Source: Caballeronia turbans
GTDB taxonomy: Bacteria > Pseudomonadota > Gammaproteobacteria > Burkholderiales > Burkholderiaceae
Assembly (NCBI GenBank): GCA_001544655.2
Contig: FCOD02000009.1
Coordinates: 62,001 to 126,000, forward strand
Length of the DNA: 64,000 nt
Direction of reading: 5' to 3'
Shown: piece by piece, positions 53,826-62,863 of the stretch
How the letters are laid out: each line of letters begins with the position of its first letter
Position numbering within the stretch: the stretch's first letter is position 1
Program-made: the position numbers and the translations under genes
The notes under the pieces: model-generated
What the model saw: only the letters and a program-made list of their open reading frames with translations
Databases searched by the model: none
What the model was told of the DNA's origin: nothing

Positions 53826-54881
53826 TCAGGCCGCGCGCAGCGGCATGTTGACCTGGCCCGGCTTGCGGTTCGGCGCCATGCCGTTGGCGGCAAGCGTCTC
53901 GTCGGCGGTCTCGTACTGCACGCCGATACGGTAGATCTCACGCGCTTCCTTGCCGCTCGCGATCTCGCGTCCCAGTTCGCGCGCCACGCGCACGCACTGC
54001 TCGATCTGCTGCACCGACGTGAAGCGGTTGCCGTGCTGATCGATGATCGTGTCCTCGATGCCGCAGCGCGGATGCAGGCCCATCGACATCGCCATCATGT
54101 TGAACGGCAGGACGTTCTTCAGCAACGACTCGGCCGTGAGCGTGCAGCCGTCCGGCGCACGATGGACGAAGTTGAAGAAGTTGAACGGGTTCGGGCCGTC
54201 GAAGCCGCCGCCGATGCCGATCCACGTCAGATTCAGCGGCCCCTTGTAGACGCCCTTGCGCACGAGGCGTTCGAGCGTTTCCAGCGCGTGGATGCCGGTG
54301 AGCTGGAAGTGCGGCTGGATGTTCGCGGCCTGCAGGCGGCGCAGATGCTCCTCGACCCATGCCGGGCCGGCGGGAACGGTCATTTCGCTGTAGGCGGCCA
54401 TGAACGCGGGATTCGACAGCGAGGTGCCTTCCAGATACTCCGGATACAGCAGCTCCATGATGTTCATCTGCGTCGTGTTGATCGCGACGGTGACCTGGTC
54501 GGGCTTGGGATCGAGCTCGGCGAGCATGTGGCGCGTATCGTCGGACAGCCACTTGGCGGCCTGACCGTCGTCTTCCGGCGCGAACGAGATGGAGCCGCCG
54601 ACCTGAATGATCATGTCCGGCACGGCGGCGCGCACGCCCGCGATCAGCTCGTTGAACTTCGACAGGCGCTTGGAGCCCTTGCCGTCCAGCTCGCGCACGT
54701 GCAGATGCAGGACGGTGGCGCCGGCGTTATAGCAGTCGACGGCTTTCTGGACCTGTTCGTCCATCGTCACCGGAATGTCTTCCGGGAAGTCGGCGGGCAT
54801 CCATTCGGGGCCATAGGGCGCGACCGTGATGACGACCTTGTCCTGGTTTTCGGGGTGAAGCGAATCGTCGAGGAATTGCAT
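53826..54881 (-). CDS. BKACE-family beta-keto acid cleavage enzyme (DUF849)
   Basis: 351 residues. It cleaves a beta-keto acid with acetyl-CoA to acetoacetate and a new acyl-CoA. Evidence: VVITVAPYGPEWMPADFPED, the zinc-binding HLHVRELDGKGS, QVGGSISFAPEDDGQAAKWL, NTTQMNIMELLYPEYLEGTS and GIGGGFDGPNPFNFFNFVHR. The family covers lysine, carnitine and other routes; the substrate here is unknown. It lies 51 bases after the TauD-family gene. Confidence 0.9.
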   Translation of the reverse strand: MQFLDDSLHPENQDKVVITVAPYGPEWMPADFPEDIPVTMDEQVQKAVDCYNAGATVLHLHVRELDGKGSKRLSKFNELIAGVRAAVPDMIIQVGGSISFAPEDDGQAAKWLSDDTRHMLAELDPKPDQVTVAINTTQMNIMELLYPEYLEGTSLSNPAFMAAYSEMTVPAGPAWVEEHLRRLQAANIQPHFQLTGIHALETLERLVRKGVYKGPLNLTWIGIGGGFDGPNPFNFFNFVHRAPDGCTLTAESLLKNVLPFNMMAMSMGLHPRCGIEDTIIDQHGNRFTSVQQIEQCVRVARELGREIASGKEAREIYRIGVQYETADETLAANGMAPNRKPGQVNMPLRAA

Positions 54882-54932
54882 GTTTTGCTCCAGCTGAAAT
54901 TGAATTCGATTAGAGGTGTGCGCCGCGCGGTA

Positions 54933-55781
54933 TCAATACGGCACGTCGCCGATGATTCCGGCACGTTCCATCTTTCGATGGCAAGGCGGGTAGTCCATGA
55001 CCGCGTAATGCTGCGTGCTGCGGTTGTCCCAGATCGCGACGCTGTTCTTCTTCCAGCGCCAGCGAACCTGGTATTCGGGGATGTATGCCTGGCTGATCAG
55101 GTAGCTCAGCAACTGACCCGCGCCGGGATTGGCGTCCTGCCCGAAGCGCACGCGCGCCGGCGTGTGATAGTTCGTGAAGTGCGTGGTGAAGGCGTTCACG
55201 AACAGCGTCTTCTCCTGCGTATCGGGATGCGTACGCACGACGGGATGCTCCGCGTCCGGGAACTGGGCTTTCAGGGCGAGCCGCTTTTCGATCGGCATGG
55301 CGGCCCCGAAGCTGGCTTCGATGCTGTGGCGCGCCCGCAAATCGGCGATTTGCGCCTTGACGTGCTCGGGCAGGTTCTCATATGCGAGGACCATGTTGGC
55401 CCAGATCGTGTCGCCGCCGACTGGAGGCGTCTCGACGCAACGCAGCACGCAGCCGAACGGCGGCGCGGCACGCCATGTGGCGTCCGTGTGCCAGGCGTTT
55501 TCGTAGCGATCGTTGGGCTGGTCGGGGTTCTTGTAGATTCGCACCAGACCCGGATGCTCCGGATCGCTGCCGGCGACGGGGTGATCTTCCAGTTCGCCGA
55601 AGCGGCGGGCGAACGCGACGTGCTCGGCACGGGTAATGTCCTGATCCCGCAGGAACAGCACGCGATGCTTGAGCAGCGTCGCGCGGATTTCCGCGAACAG
55701 GCCGTCGTCGTGCACCGCATCGGCGATGCTGACGCCGCTCAGTTCCGCCCCGATGGCGCAGGTGATTTGGTCGACGCGCAT
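54933..55781 (-). CDS. TauD/TfdA-family Fe(II)/2-oxoglutarate dioxygenase
   Basis: 282 residues from the ATG at 55781 (AAGGAGA site). NAWHTDATWRAAPPFGCVLR supplies H-x-D, the distal histidine is in STQHYAVMDYP, and the 2-oxoglutarate arginine is in HRKMERAGI. VGGDTIWANM and HPVVRTHPDTQEKTLFVN are typical. Substrates of relatives are taurine, alkyl sulfates or aryloxyalkanoates such as 2,4-D. Hydroxylation could generate the keto acid for the BKACE enzyme. It starts ten bases after the oxidoreductase gene stop. Confidence 0.92.
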   Translation of the reverse strand: MRVDQITCAIGAELSGVSIADAVHDDGLFAEIRATLLKHRVLFLRDQDITRAEHVAFARRFGELEDHPVAGSDPEHPGLVRIYKNPDQPNDRYENAWHTDATWRAAPPFGCVLRCVETPPVGGDTIWANMVLAYENLPEHVKAQIADLRARHSIEASFGAAMPIEKRLALKAQFPDAEHPVVRTHPDTQEKTLFVNAFTTHFTNYHTPARVRFGQDANPGAGQLLSYLISQAYIPEYQVRWRWKKNSVAIWDNRSTQHYAVMDYPPCHRKMERAGIIGDVPY

Positions 55782-55791
55782 AGTTTTCTCC

Positions 55792-56772
55792 TTACACGAC
55801 GAAAATGGATGAACCGGTGGTCTTGCGCGACTCGAGATCGCGATGCGCCTGGGCCGCATCCTGCAACGCATAGCGCTGGTTGATCTCGATGCGGATGCGC
55901 CCGCTCGCCACGTGGTCGAAAAGCTCGCCTGCGAGCGCGCTTTTCTCGGCCGGATCGGCGATGTAGTCGGCGAGCGCCGGGCGCGTCAGATAGAGCGAGC
56001 CTTTCATCGCGAGCAATTGCGGATTGAACGGAGGAATCGGACCCGACGCGGTGCCGACGCAGACCATGAGCCCCCGGCGGCGCAGCGAGTCGAGCGACGA
56101 TTCGAATGTGCTCTTCCCGACGCTGTCGAACACGACATTCACGCCGACGCCGTCCGTCAGTCCACGCACGCGTTTCGCGACATCCTCATGGCTGTAGTTG
56201 ATGACGTGCTCACAACCGTGCGCGCGGGCGATCTGCGCCTTTTCGTCGCTCGACACCGTGCCGATGACCGTAATCCCCAGGAGACGCGCCCACTGCGACA
56301 CGATCAGGCCGACACCGCCGGCCGCGGCATGCAGCAGGATCGAATCGCCCGGTTTGAACGCGTGGATGCGGCGCATCAGGTACGACGCGGTCAGGCCGCG
56401 CATGGTCATCGCGGCCGCCGTCGCGCATTCGATTCCGTCCGGCAAGCGGATGAGGGCCGCCGCGGGCACGAGGCGTTCGGTGCTGTAGGCGCCGAGCGTG
56501 TTGATGAAACCGGTGTAGGTCACGCGGTCGCCCACGCGCACCTGATCGACGCCCGCTCCGACGGCCTCCACCACGCCGGCCGCTTCCACGCCCATGCCGG
56601 CGGGCAGGGGGACCGGATACAGGCCGCTGCGGAAGTACGTATCGGCGAAGTTCAGGCCGACGGCCTCGTGACGCAGCCTGACCTGGCCGGGGCCGGGCGT
56701 TTCGACCGGGACTTCTTCCCATCGCAGGACTTCGGGGCCGCCCGTTTCGTGAAAGCGGATCGCATGTGCCAT
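55792..56772 (-). CDS. NADPH:quinone oxidoreductase-like zinc-independent alcohol dehydrogenase
   Basis: 326 residues starting MAHAIRFHETGGPEVLRWEE (ATG at 56772, GGAGAA site). GVEAAGVVEAVGAGVDQVRV and the Rossmann motif HAAAGGVGLIVSQWARLLG are QOR-family features, and no structural-zinc cysteines are present. It is the first gene of the six-gene minus-strand operon. It could reduce or oxidise a quinone or enone intermediate. Confidence 0.9.
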   Translation of the reverse strand: MAHAIRFHETGGPEVLRWEEVPVETPGPGQVRLRHEAVGLNFADTYFRSGLYPVPLPAGMGVEAAGVVEAVGAGVDQVRVGDRVTYTGFINTLGAYSTERLVPAAALIRLPDGIECATAAAMTMRGLTASYLMRRIHAFKPGDSILLHAAAGGVGLIVSQWARLLGITVIGTVSSDEKAQIARAHGCEHVINYSHEDVAKRVRGLTDGVGVNVVFDSVGKSTFESSLDSLRRRGLMVCVGTASGPIPPFNPQLLAMKGSLYLTRPALADYIADPAEKSALAGELFDHVASGRIRIEINQRYALQDAAQAHRDLESRKTTGSSIFVV

Positions 56773-57253
56773 TTGTTTCTCCATTCATGCACGCGAGCTA
56801 ACCGGCTCGCAGTGGATAAAGAGCCGATGCACGGCGTCTTTACGCAAATTCGGTGGGTGTGTGAACTGATACGCATCGTAGTGCAGGGTGGTTTTCTGCA
56901 ACCCTCTCGCGTAGGGAGGGGTCGCCCCCCAAAGCGCTACGGAGCCTTCTCAAGCGCTTTTCACGCTCGCCTTCGATAGGCGGCCCGCGCCTCGTCGAAT
57001 AGAGCGACGCGCTGCCAGGTTTGTCGAACGCCGTGGCCCCTCCCACCGCGAGAGGGGCTTGAATCGCGTTCGTTTCGTATTCTTGCTGCAATCCTTCACA
57101 CACTGTCCCGATGCCGTCGGGTTGGCCCGCAACGCTGCATCGGCAGCCAGTCGAACGATGCGTTTGTGAAGGGGCCCCTTAACCGATTGCCCGGCCCTGG
57201 CCCACATTCTTCCGCCCATTGGCACGTGCAAGCGACAAAAATATGGATACCTT
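56773..57253. other. intergenic region between the catabolic operon and the porin, with hairpins
   Basis: 481 bases, the divergent promoter region. Two hairpins sit in it: CCCTC/GAGGG at 56902-56920, loop of nine, and GCCCCTC/GAGGGGC at 57036-57058, loop of nine. The DNA between resembles the repeated intergenic palindromes often seen in Burkholderiaceae. Minus-strand frames here (for example 56950-57231) are arginine-rich and probably not genes. Confidence 0.5.
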
Positions 57254-58399
57254 ATGAAGCGATGTGCAACCAGTGCGGCCGTGCTGCTGGCTTTTTCCGG
57301 CGCCGCAAACGCGCAAGGCTCGATGACGCTGTACGGCGTGGTCGATTCCGGGCTGCTTTACCAAAGCACGGCGGCGGCATCGTTCGCCCCGAACGCCCCC
57401 AATCTCGGCAAGGTGTATCGGTTCAAGGACGGCGGCATCTATTCGAGCGGCTGGGGCCTCAAGGGCACCGAGGACATCGGCGGCGGCTATCGCGTCAACT
57501 ACAAGCTGCAGAGTTCATTCGACAGCGGCACGGGCAGATTCGGCCTGAGCGACACGCCGGGCGTGACCGCCCAGTTCAACCAGTACGCGACGCTCGGCGT
57601 ATCCGGGCCTTTCGGCAAGCTCGACGCGGGCCGCCAGATCGTCCCGATGATCTGGGCGATGTACGACACGGACGTGCGCGGCGCGCAGTACTTCGGCAGC
57701 ATCCTGACCGCGTGGCTCGGCATGAACCAGGCCGCGGGCTGGCCCGGCACGAGCACGAATGGCGCGATCGGCGCGCTGTACGACAGCAACGCGCTCGTCT
57801 ACGAATCGCCGAAGTTCTATGGCGCGTCCCTCGCGCTGGAGTACGCGCCCGGCGGTGTGCCCGGGCATTTCCAGGGCGGCACGCGCGAGTCGGCCGTGCT
57901 CAAGTATTCGAACTACGGACTGAACCTCGCCATGGCGTATTACAACGGGCATGACGCCAACCCGTTTCCCGCCACGTATCCCGCCACCCCGGCGATTCCG
58001 GCGACAGGGCAAGCGAACAACCGATTTTTCTACGCCGGCGCCCAATACACGTTTTACGGTTTCTCGGTGTCCGGCTCATACGGCCATGGCAAGAATCCGG
58101 CAAACAGCAGCCGTGCCGATATCGATATGTATTCAGCTGGTCTCGGCTATCGATTCACCCCCGCTTTCAAAGTGACGTCCGGTTTCTATTACCTGAAGGA
58201 CAACAACAACTCGACGAATCATTCGAGCGAGTTTGCGGTGGGCGCGGAATACAACTTGTCCAAGCGCACGCTCGCTTATGCGCAGGTCGGTCATGTCGAC
58301 AACCACGGAACGATGAATCAGACGATCGTATATGGACAGCCTGTCGCGCCCGGCGAATCGACCACGGCAGCGATGATCGGCGTTCGCCATAACTTCTGA
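57254..58399 (+). CDS. Gram-negative trimeric porin
   Basis: 381 residues. A signal peptide (about 1-21, AANAQ) is followed by GSMTLYGVVDSGLLYQST and YRFKDGGIYSSGWGLKGTED, the Burkholderia OmpC/Opc porin pattern with 16-strand barrel features, and the end GVRHNF. PFGKLDAGRQIVPMIWAMYD corresponds to the eyelet loop region. Outer-membrane channel for small hydrophilic solutes. It heads the plus-strand catabolic/PHA block. Confidence 0.92.
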   Translation: MKRCATSAAVLLAFSGAANAQGSMTLYGVVDSGLLYQSTAAASFAPNAPNLGKVYRFKDGGIYSSGWGLKGTEDIGGGYRVNYKLQSSFDSGTGRFGLSDTPGVTAQFNQYATLGVSGPFGKLDAGRQIVPMIWAMYDTDVRGAQYFGSILTAWLGMNQAAGWPGTSTNGAIGALYDSNALVYESPKFYGASLALEYAPGGVPGHFQGGTRESAVLKYSNYGLNLAMAYYNGHDANPFPATYPATPAIPATGQANNRFFYAGAQYTFYGFSVSGSYGHGKNPANSSRADIDMYSAGLGYRFTPAFKVTSGFYYLKDNNNSTNHSSEFAVGAEYNLSKRTLAYAQVGHVDNHGTMNQTIVYGQPVAPGESTTAAMIGVRHNF

Positions 58400-58440
58400 C
58401 TCGCGGCCGAACATCCCTTGAACAATAAATGGAACAGTCC

Positions 58441-58812
58441 ATGAAGAGCATCAAGTCACTCAGTTCAGGTTGTGCAGCGTTGGTCGTCCTCGCGTCCATC
58501 GCAGGCATCTTTCACGCCGGCGCCAGCGTCGCGGCGGCGAGCGCGCCTGCGGTTGCGTCGAGCGCGAGCGCGCCTGTCGCCACGCGCAAGGACAATCGCG
58601 CGTTGCGCAAGCTCGTCTACGCGGAATTCGCGAAAGACAAAAGCATCGACGCCGGCGATATCGGCGTCGGCGTGAAGAGCGGCGCCGTGACGCTGACCGG
58701 CACGGTCAGCGACGCCGCGCAGAGCGAGAAGGTCGCCGCGCTGACGAAGGGTGTTCCCGGCGTCGTATCGGTGACGAACAAATTGACCATCAGACGGAAT
58801 TTCGCGCAGTAG
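58441..58812 (+). CDS. BON-domain periplasmic protein
   Basis: About 123 residues from the ATG at 58441. A signal-like segment (about 10-33) ends ASVAAAS, then an alanine/serine-rich linker and one BON domain (about 55-118): KSIDAGDIGVGVKSGAVTLT, GTVSDAAQSEKVAALTKGVPG and VVSVTNKLTI. BON domains bind phospholipid surfaces in the OsmY family. A 42-base gap separates it from the porin gene. An ATG at 58429 is an alternative start. Confidence 0.85.
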   Translation: MKSIKSLSSGCAALVVLASIAGIFHAGASVAAASAPAVASSASAPVATRKDNRALRKLVYAEFAKDKSIDAGDIGVGVKSGAVTLTGTVSDAAQSEKVAALTKGVPGVVSVTNKLTIRRNFAQ

Positions 58813-58874
58813 TCCATGCAGCGTGCAGAGCAGGGCGGTGCCGTTGCGCGCCGCCTGGCATCAAGGAAACTCAA

Positions 58875-60524
58875 GTGAATCACGACATGTTCGAACCTTC
58901 TCAGTCGGCGTATGCGTACCCGCTGCTCATCAAGCATCTCCTGCACACACCGCTCGCCCACGCGCCGGATCAGGAGATCGTGTATCGCGGCGAGACACGC
59001 CTGACTTACCGCGCGATGCAGGAGCGCATCGCGCGCCTCGCCAACGGGCTTGGCCGGCACGGCGCGGTCATGGGCAGCACCGTCGCGGTGATGGACTGGG
59101 ACAGCCATCGCTACCTCGAATGCTACTTCGCCATTCCGATGATGGGCGCCGTGCTGCAGACGGTCAACGTGCGGCTCTCGCCGGCGGAGATCGCCTACAC
59201 GATCAATCATGCGGGCGCGCAGATCCTGCTCGTCCATTCGGACTTCCTGCCCGTCGTCGAATCGATCAGGGATCAGCTCGAATCGGTGCGCACCTTCATT
59301 CTGATCGACGACGAAGTTAGCGCAGCCAGCGCGCACGCGATCCCGTTCGCGGACGAGTACGAAAACATGCTCGCCAGAAGCGAGCCGGCATACGACTTCC
59401 CGGACTTCGACGAGAACACGCGTGCCACCACGTTCTATACGACGGGCACGACGGGCTTGCCCAAGGGCGTCTACTTCTCGCACCGCCAGCTCGTGCTGCA
59501 CACGATCACAGGCATGGCGGCGCTCGCGAGCCCGGTTTCGGGACAGCGCTTTCATCGCGGCGACGTGTACATGCCGATCACGCCGATGTTCCACGTCCAC
59601 GCGTGGGGCATGCCCTACATCGCGACCGTGCTGGGCGTGAAGCAGGTCTATCCCGGCCGCTATGTGCCGGAGCGGCTCGTCGGGCTGGTGCGCGACGAAG
59701 GCGTCACGTTCTCGCATTGCGTCGGCACCATCCTGCACATGCTGCTCAACTGCGAAGAGGCGAAGGCGATCGATCTGAGCAGATGGAAAGTGGTCATCGG
59801 CGGGGGCGCGCTGCCTCACGGCCTTGCGCGCGCCGCGCTCGATCGCGGCATCGATGTCTTCGCGGGCTATGGCATGTCCGAGAGCTGCCCTTTGATGAGC
59901 CTCGCGCAGTTGCAGCCCGGCAGCGAGACGCTCGGCCTCGACGAGCAGGTGCCGCTGCGCTGCAAGACGGGTCTGCCGCTGCCGCTCGTCGACCTGCGCA
60001 TCGTGAACGAGGAAGGGATCGACGTCGCGCACGACGGGCGCGCGAGCGGCGAGGTCGTCGTGCGCGCGCCGTGGCTCACGCAAGGCTATCTGAAGGATGC
60101 CGCCGCGTCGGCCCAGCTTTGGGAGGGCGGCTATCTGCATACGCAGGACATCGCGAACATCGATCCGAACGGATATCTGCAGATCACCGACCGCATCAAG
60201 GACGTGATCAAGTCCGGCGGAGAGTGGGTGTCATCGCTCGAAATCGAGAGCCTGATCTCGCTGCATCCGGGCGTCTCCGAAGTGGCCGTGATCGGCGTGA
60301 AGGACGAGAAGTGGGGCGAGCGGCCCGTGGCGCTGGTGGTCCCCAAGCCGGAGTTCACGCCGGCCGTGACGGAGGCGGAGATCAGGAATCACGTGCTGAC
60401 GTTCAGCGAGACAGGGCGGATTTCGAAGTACGCCGTGCCGCAAGTCGTGCGGATCGTCGAATGCCTCGAAAAGACGAGCGTCGGCAAATTGAACAAGAAG
60501 CGGCTGCGCGAAGCGTTCGCGTGA
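58875..60524 (+). CDS. acyl-CoA synthetase (AMP-forming)
   Basis: About 549 residues read from a GTG at 58875, eight bases after CAAGGAA; the ATG at 58887 is possible. ANL motifs: YTTGTTGLPKGVYFSH (A3), GYGMSESCP (A5), YLHTQDIANIDPNGYLQITD (A8 region) and TSVGKLNKKRLRE with the A10 lysine. Closest by memory to medium/long-chain fatty-acid or alkyl acid ligases. It would activate carboxylic acids to CoA esters for the following PHA genes. Confidence 0.92.
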   Translation: MNHDMFEPSQSAYAYPLLIKHLLHTPLAHAPDQEIVYRGETRLTYRAMQERIARLANGLGRHGAVMGSTVAVMDWDSHRYLECYFAIPMMGAVLQTVNVRLSPAEIAYTINHAGAQILLVHSDFLPVVESIRDQLESVRTFILIDDEVSAASAHAIPFADEYENMLARSEPAYDFPDFDENTRATTFYTTGTTGLPKGVYFSHRQLVLHTITGMAALASPVSGQRFHRGDVYMPITPMFHVHAWGMPYIATVLGVKQVYPGRYVPERLVGLVRDEGVTFSHCVGTILHMLLNCEEAKAIDLSRWKVVIGGGALPHGLARAALDRGIDVFAGYGMSESCPLMSLAQLQPGSETLGLDEQVPLRCKTGLPLPLVDLRIVNEEGIDVAHDGRASGEVVVRAPWLTQGYLKDAAASAQLWEGGYLHTQDIANIDPNGYLQITDRIKDVIKSGGEWVSSLEIESLISLHPGVSEVAVIGVKDEKWGERPVALVVPKPEFTPAVTEAEIRNHVLTFSETGRISKYAVPQVVRIVECLEKTSVGKLNKKRLREAFA

Positions 60525-60546
60525 TCGTTCGAAGGAAAGAAAAAGC

Positions 60547-61011
60547 ATGAGCATGACCGGATACAACATGGCGACGATCGAAAACTTCGTCGGCCGGGAG
60601 CTTGGCGTGTCGGAGTGGGTCGTCGTCGACCAGGCACGCATCGAAGCATTCGCACACTGCACCGGCGACACGCAGTGGATTCACATGAACGAGGAGCGCG
60701 CGAAACGCGAGGGCCCGTTCGGCGGCACGATTGCGCACGGCTACCTGACGCTTTCGCTGCTGGCGACGCTCGCGATCGAAGTCGGCCTCATCCCGGCGGA
60801 CGCCTCGGCTGCGCTGAATTACGGGCTGGACAAGGTGCGCTTCATGACACCGGTACGGTCCGGCAGCCGCGTCAGAAGCCGCGTCGTGCTGACCGGAGTC
60901 GAAAGGAAGGGCGGCGGGCGCATCGTCGTCAAGGCGGACAACGAGTTGCAGGTGGAAGGCGAGGACAAGCCCGCGCTGATCGCGCAGACGCTCGCGATGA
61001 TCGTGGCGTGA
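60547..61011 (+). CDS. MaoC-family (R)-specific enoyl-CoA hydratase (PhaJ-like)
   Basis: 154 residues, ATG at 60547 with GAAGGAAAG. The hot-dog hydratase motif AHCTGDTQWIHMN gives Asp41 and His46, and PFGGTIAHGYLTLSLLATLA is the family's second hallmark. It hydrates trans-2-enoyl-CoA to (R)-3-hydroxyacyl-CoA, the monomer for PHA synthase. It lies 22 bases after the ligase gene and 32 before the synthase gene. Confidence 0.9.
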   Translation: MSMTGYNMATIENFVGRELGVSEWVVVDQARIEAFAHCTGDTQWIHMNEERAKREGPFGGTIAHGYLTLSLLATLAIEVGLIPADASAALNYGLDKVRFMTPVRSGSRVRSRVVLTGVERKGGGRIVVKADNELQVEGEDKPALIAQTLAMIVA

Positions 61012-61043
61012 AGCGTGACAAGAAAGAGAGTACGGAGACGGAC

Positions 61044-62735
61044 ATGGCAGCAAACATGAGCAGCGACGACAACGACATCACGGCTCGCGCAACCGACGGC
61101 ATGCTCGGGCCCAACCCGTTCGTCGGGCTGCGCGCCACGGATATGTTCGAAGCCGCCGGGCAGATCTGCACGCAGGCGATGCTTCATCCCGCACTGCTGC
61201 TGAAGCAGACTGCGGCGCTCGCGCGCGATCTGACGTCGGCGGCGAGCGGCAACGGCACCCCCTCGCCACCGCCGGGCGACAAACGCTTCGCCGATCCGGC
61301 ATGGCGCGAGCAGTCGCTCTACCGCACGACGCTCCAGGGTTATCTGGCCTGGCGCAATGCGCTTGCGGGATTCGTCGAGCGTTCGGCGCTGGACGACCGG
61401 AGCAAGGAACGCGCGCAGTTCGTCGCGTCGCTCGTGACGGACGCGCTTGCGCCGACCAACACGCTGCCGGGCAATCCCGCGGCGCTTCGCAAGTTCGTGG
61501 AGTCGGGCGGCGCGAGCGTCGTCGCCGGCCTGAAGAACATGCTGGCCGATACGCTCGGCAACAACGGCATGCCGTCCCAGGTCGACAAGCGCGCGTTTCA
61601 GGTCGGCAAGAATCTCGCCACTTCCGCCGGCGCCGTCGTGTTTCGCAACGAAGTACTCGAACTCATCCAATACACGCCGGCGACGCCGAACGTCCATGCG
61701 CGCGCGCAACTGATCGTGCCGCCGCAGATCAACAAGTTCTACATCTTCGATCTGTCGGCGAACAAGAGCATCGTCGAGTATCTGGTGAAGAGCGAGTTTC
61801 AGGTATTCGCCGTGAGCTGGCGTAATCCGGCCGGGAAACATCGCGACTGGGACATGAACACATATGTCGCCGCGCTCATCGAGGCCATCGAGGCGGTGCG
61901 CGACATCACCGGCAACCCGGACGTGAACCTGCACGGCGCATGTTCCGGCGCGATGACGATCTCGGCGCTGCTCGGCCATCTGGCGAGCCGCGGCGACAAG
62001 ACGGTGCATGCGGCCACGCTGATGGTGGCCGTGCTCGACAGTAGCTCGCCGTCGCAACTCGGGCTCTTCACCACGCCCGAGACCGTCGAAATCGCCAAGC
62101 AGAACAGCAAGGCGAAGGGCGTGCTGGCCGGCGAGGACATGGGTCGCGTGTTCGCCTGGATGCGGCCCAACGATCTGGTATGGAATTTCTGGATCAACAA
62201 CTATCTGCTCGGCGAGGCGCCGCCCGCCTTCGACGTTCTCTACTGGAACAACGACGCGACGCGTCTGCCGGCAAAGCTGCACGGCCAACTGCTCGACATC
62301 TTCACGCGCAATATGCTGAGCACGCCGGGGGCGCTGGACGTCCTCGGCACGCCGATCGACTTGTCAGCGGTCACGTGCGACACCTACGTCATGGCGGGCA
62401 TGACCGATCACATCACGCCGTGGAAAGGCGTCTACAACACGGCGCGCGCGTTCGGCGGCAACACGCGCTATGTGCTGAGTTCGAGCGGCCATATCCAGAG
62501 CCTGATCAATCCGCCGGGCAATGCGAAGGCAAGGTTCTTCCGTAATGCCGAACTGCCGGAGGACGCCGACGCATGGCTTGCCGGTGCCCAGCCCGAGACG
62601 GGTTCGTGGTGGAACGACTGGCGCGAGTGGCTCGCAGAGCGCTCGGGCGAATTGCGCGCGGCGCCCAAAACACTCGGCAACAAGCGGCATGAACGCCTTG
62701 CCGATGCGCCGGGAACGTATGTCATCGAGGCTTGA
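61044..62735 (+). CDS. phaC: poly(3-hydroxyalkanoate) synthase, class II-like
   Basis: 563 residues from the ATG at 61044. The catalytic triad is visible: Cys300 in GACSGAM (lipase-like box with Cys), Asp455 in GMTDHITPW and His483 in SSGHIQS. FALADNPFTGL-type start (here LGPNPFVGLRATDMFEAAGQ), VFRNEVLELIQYTP and INKFYIFDLSANKSIVEYLV match class II synthases of pseudomonads (about 560 residues), which prefer C6-C14 monomers. It follows the PhaJ-like gene in one operon. Confidence 0.93.
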   Translation: MAANMSSDDNDITARATDGMLGPNPFVGLRATDMFEAAGQICTQAMLHPALLLKQTAALARDLTSAASGNGTPSPPPGDKRFADPAWREQSLYRTTLQGYLAWRNALAGFVERSALDDRSKERAQFVASLVTDALAPTNTLPGNPAALRKFVESGGASVVAGLKNMLADTLGNNGMPSQVDKRAFQVGKNLATSAGAVVFRNEVLELIQYTPATPNVHARAQLIVPPQINKFYIFDLSANKSIVEYLVKSEFQVFAVSWRNPAGKHRDWDMNTYVAALIEAIEAVRDITGNPDVNLHGACSGAMTISALLGHLASRGDKTVHAATLMVAVLDSSSPSQLGLFTTPETVEIAKQNSKAKGVLAGEDMGRVFAWMRPNDLVWNFWINNYLLGEAPPAFDVLYWNNDATRLPAKLHGQLLDIFTRNMLSTPGALDVLGTPIDLSAVTCDTYVMAGMTDHITPWKGVYNTARAFGGNTRYVLSSSGHIQSLINPPGNAKARFFRNAELPEDADAWLAGAQPETGSWWNDWREWLAERSGELRAAPKTLGNKRHERLADAPGTYVIEA

Positions 62736-62863
62736 TACACGGGGCTTCAATCGATGTGAATCACGGTCTCGTCAGACGCAAAGTTGTGATCGCAGAAAGG
62801 CGGATCGAAAAAAGTGCCGCGCGTTGGCGCGGCCTTACGCCGACATTCACATGGACAAGAACG

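Noticed and set aside
56840-57231. Two short minus-strand frames in the porin upstream region
   Set aside because: They run through repeat-like palindromic DNA and lack ribosome sites.
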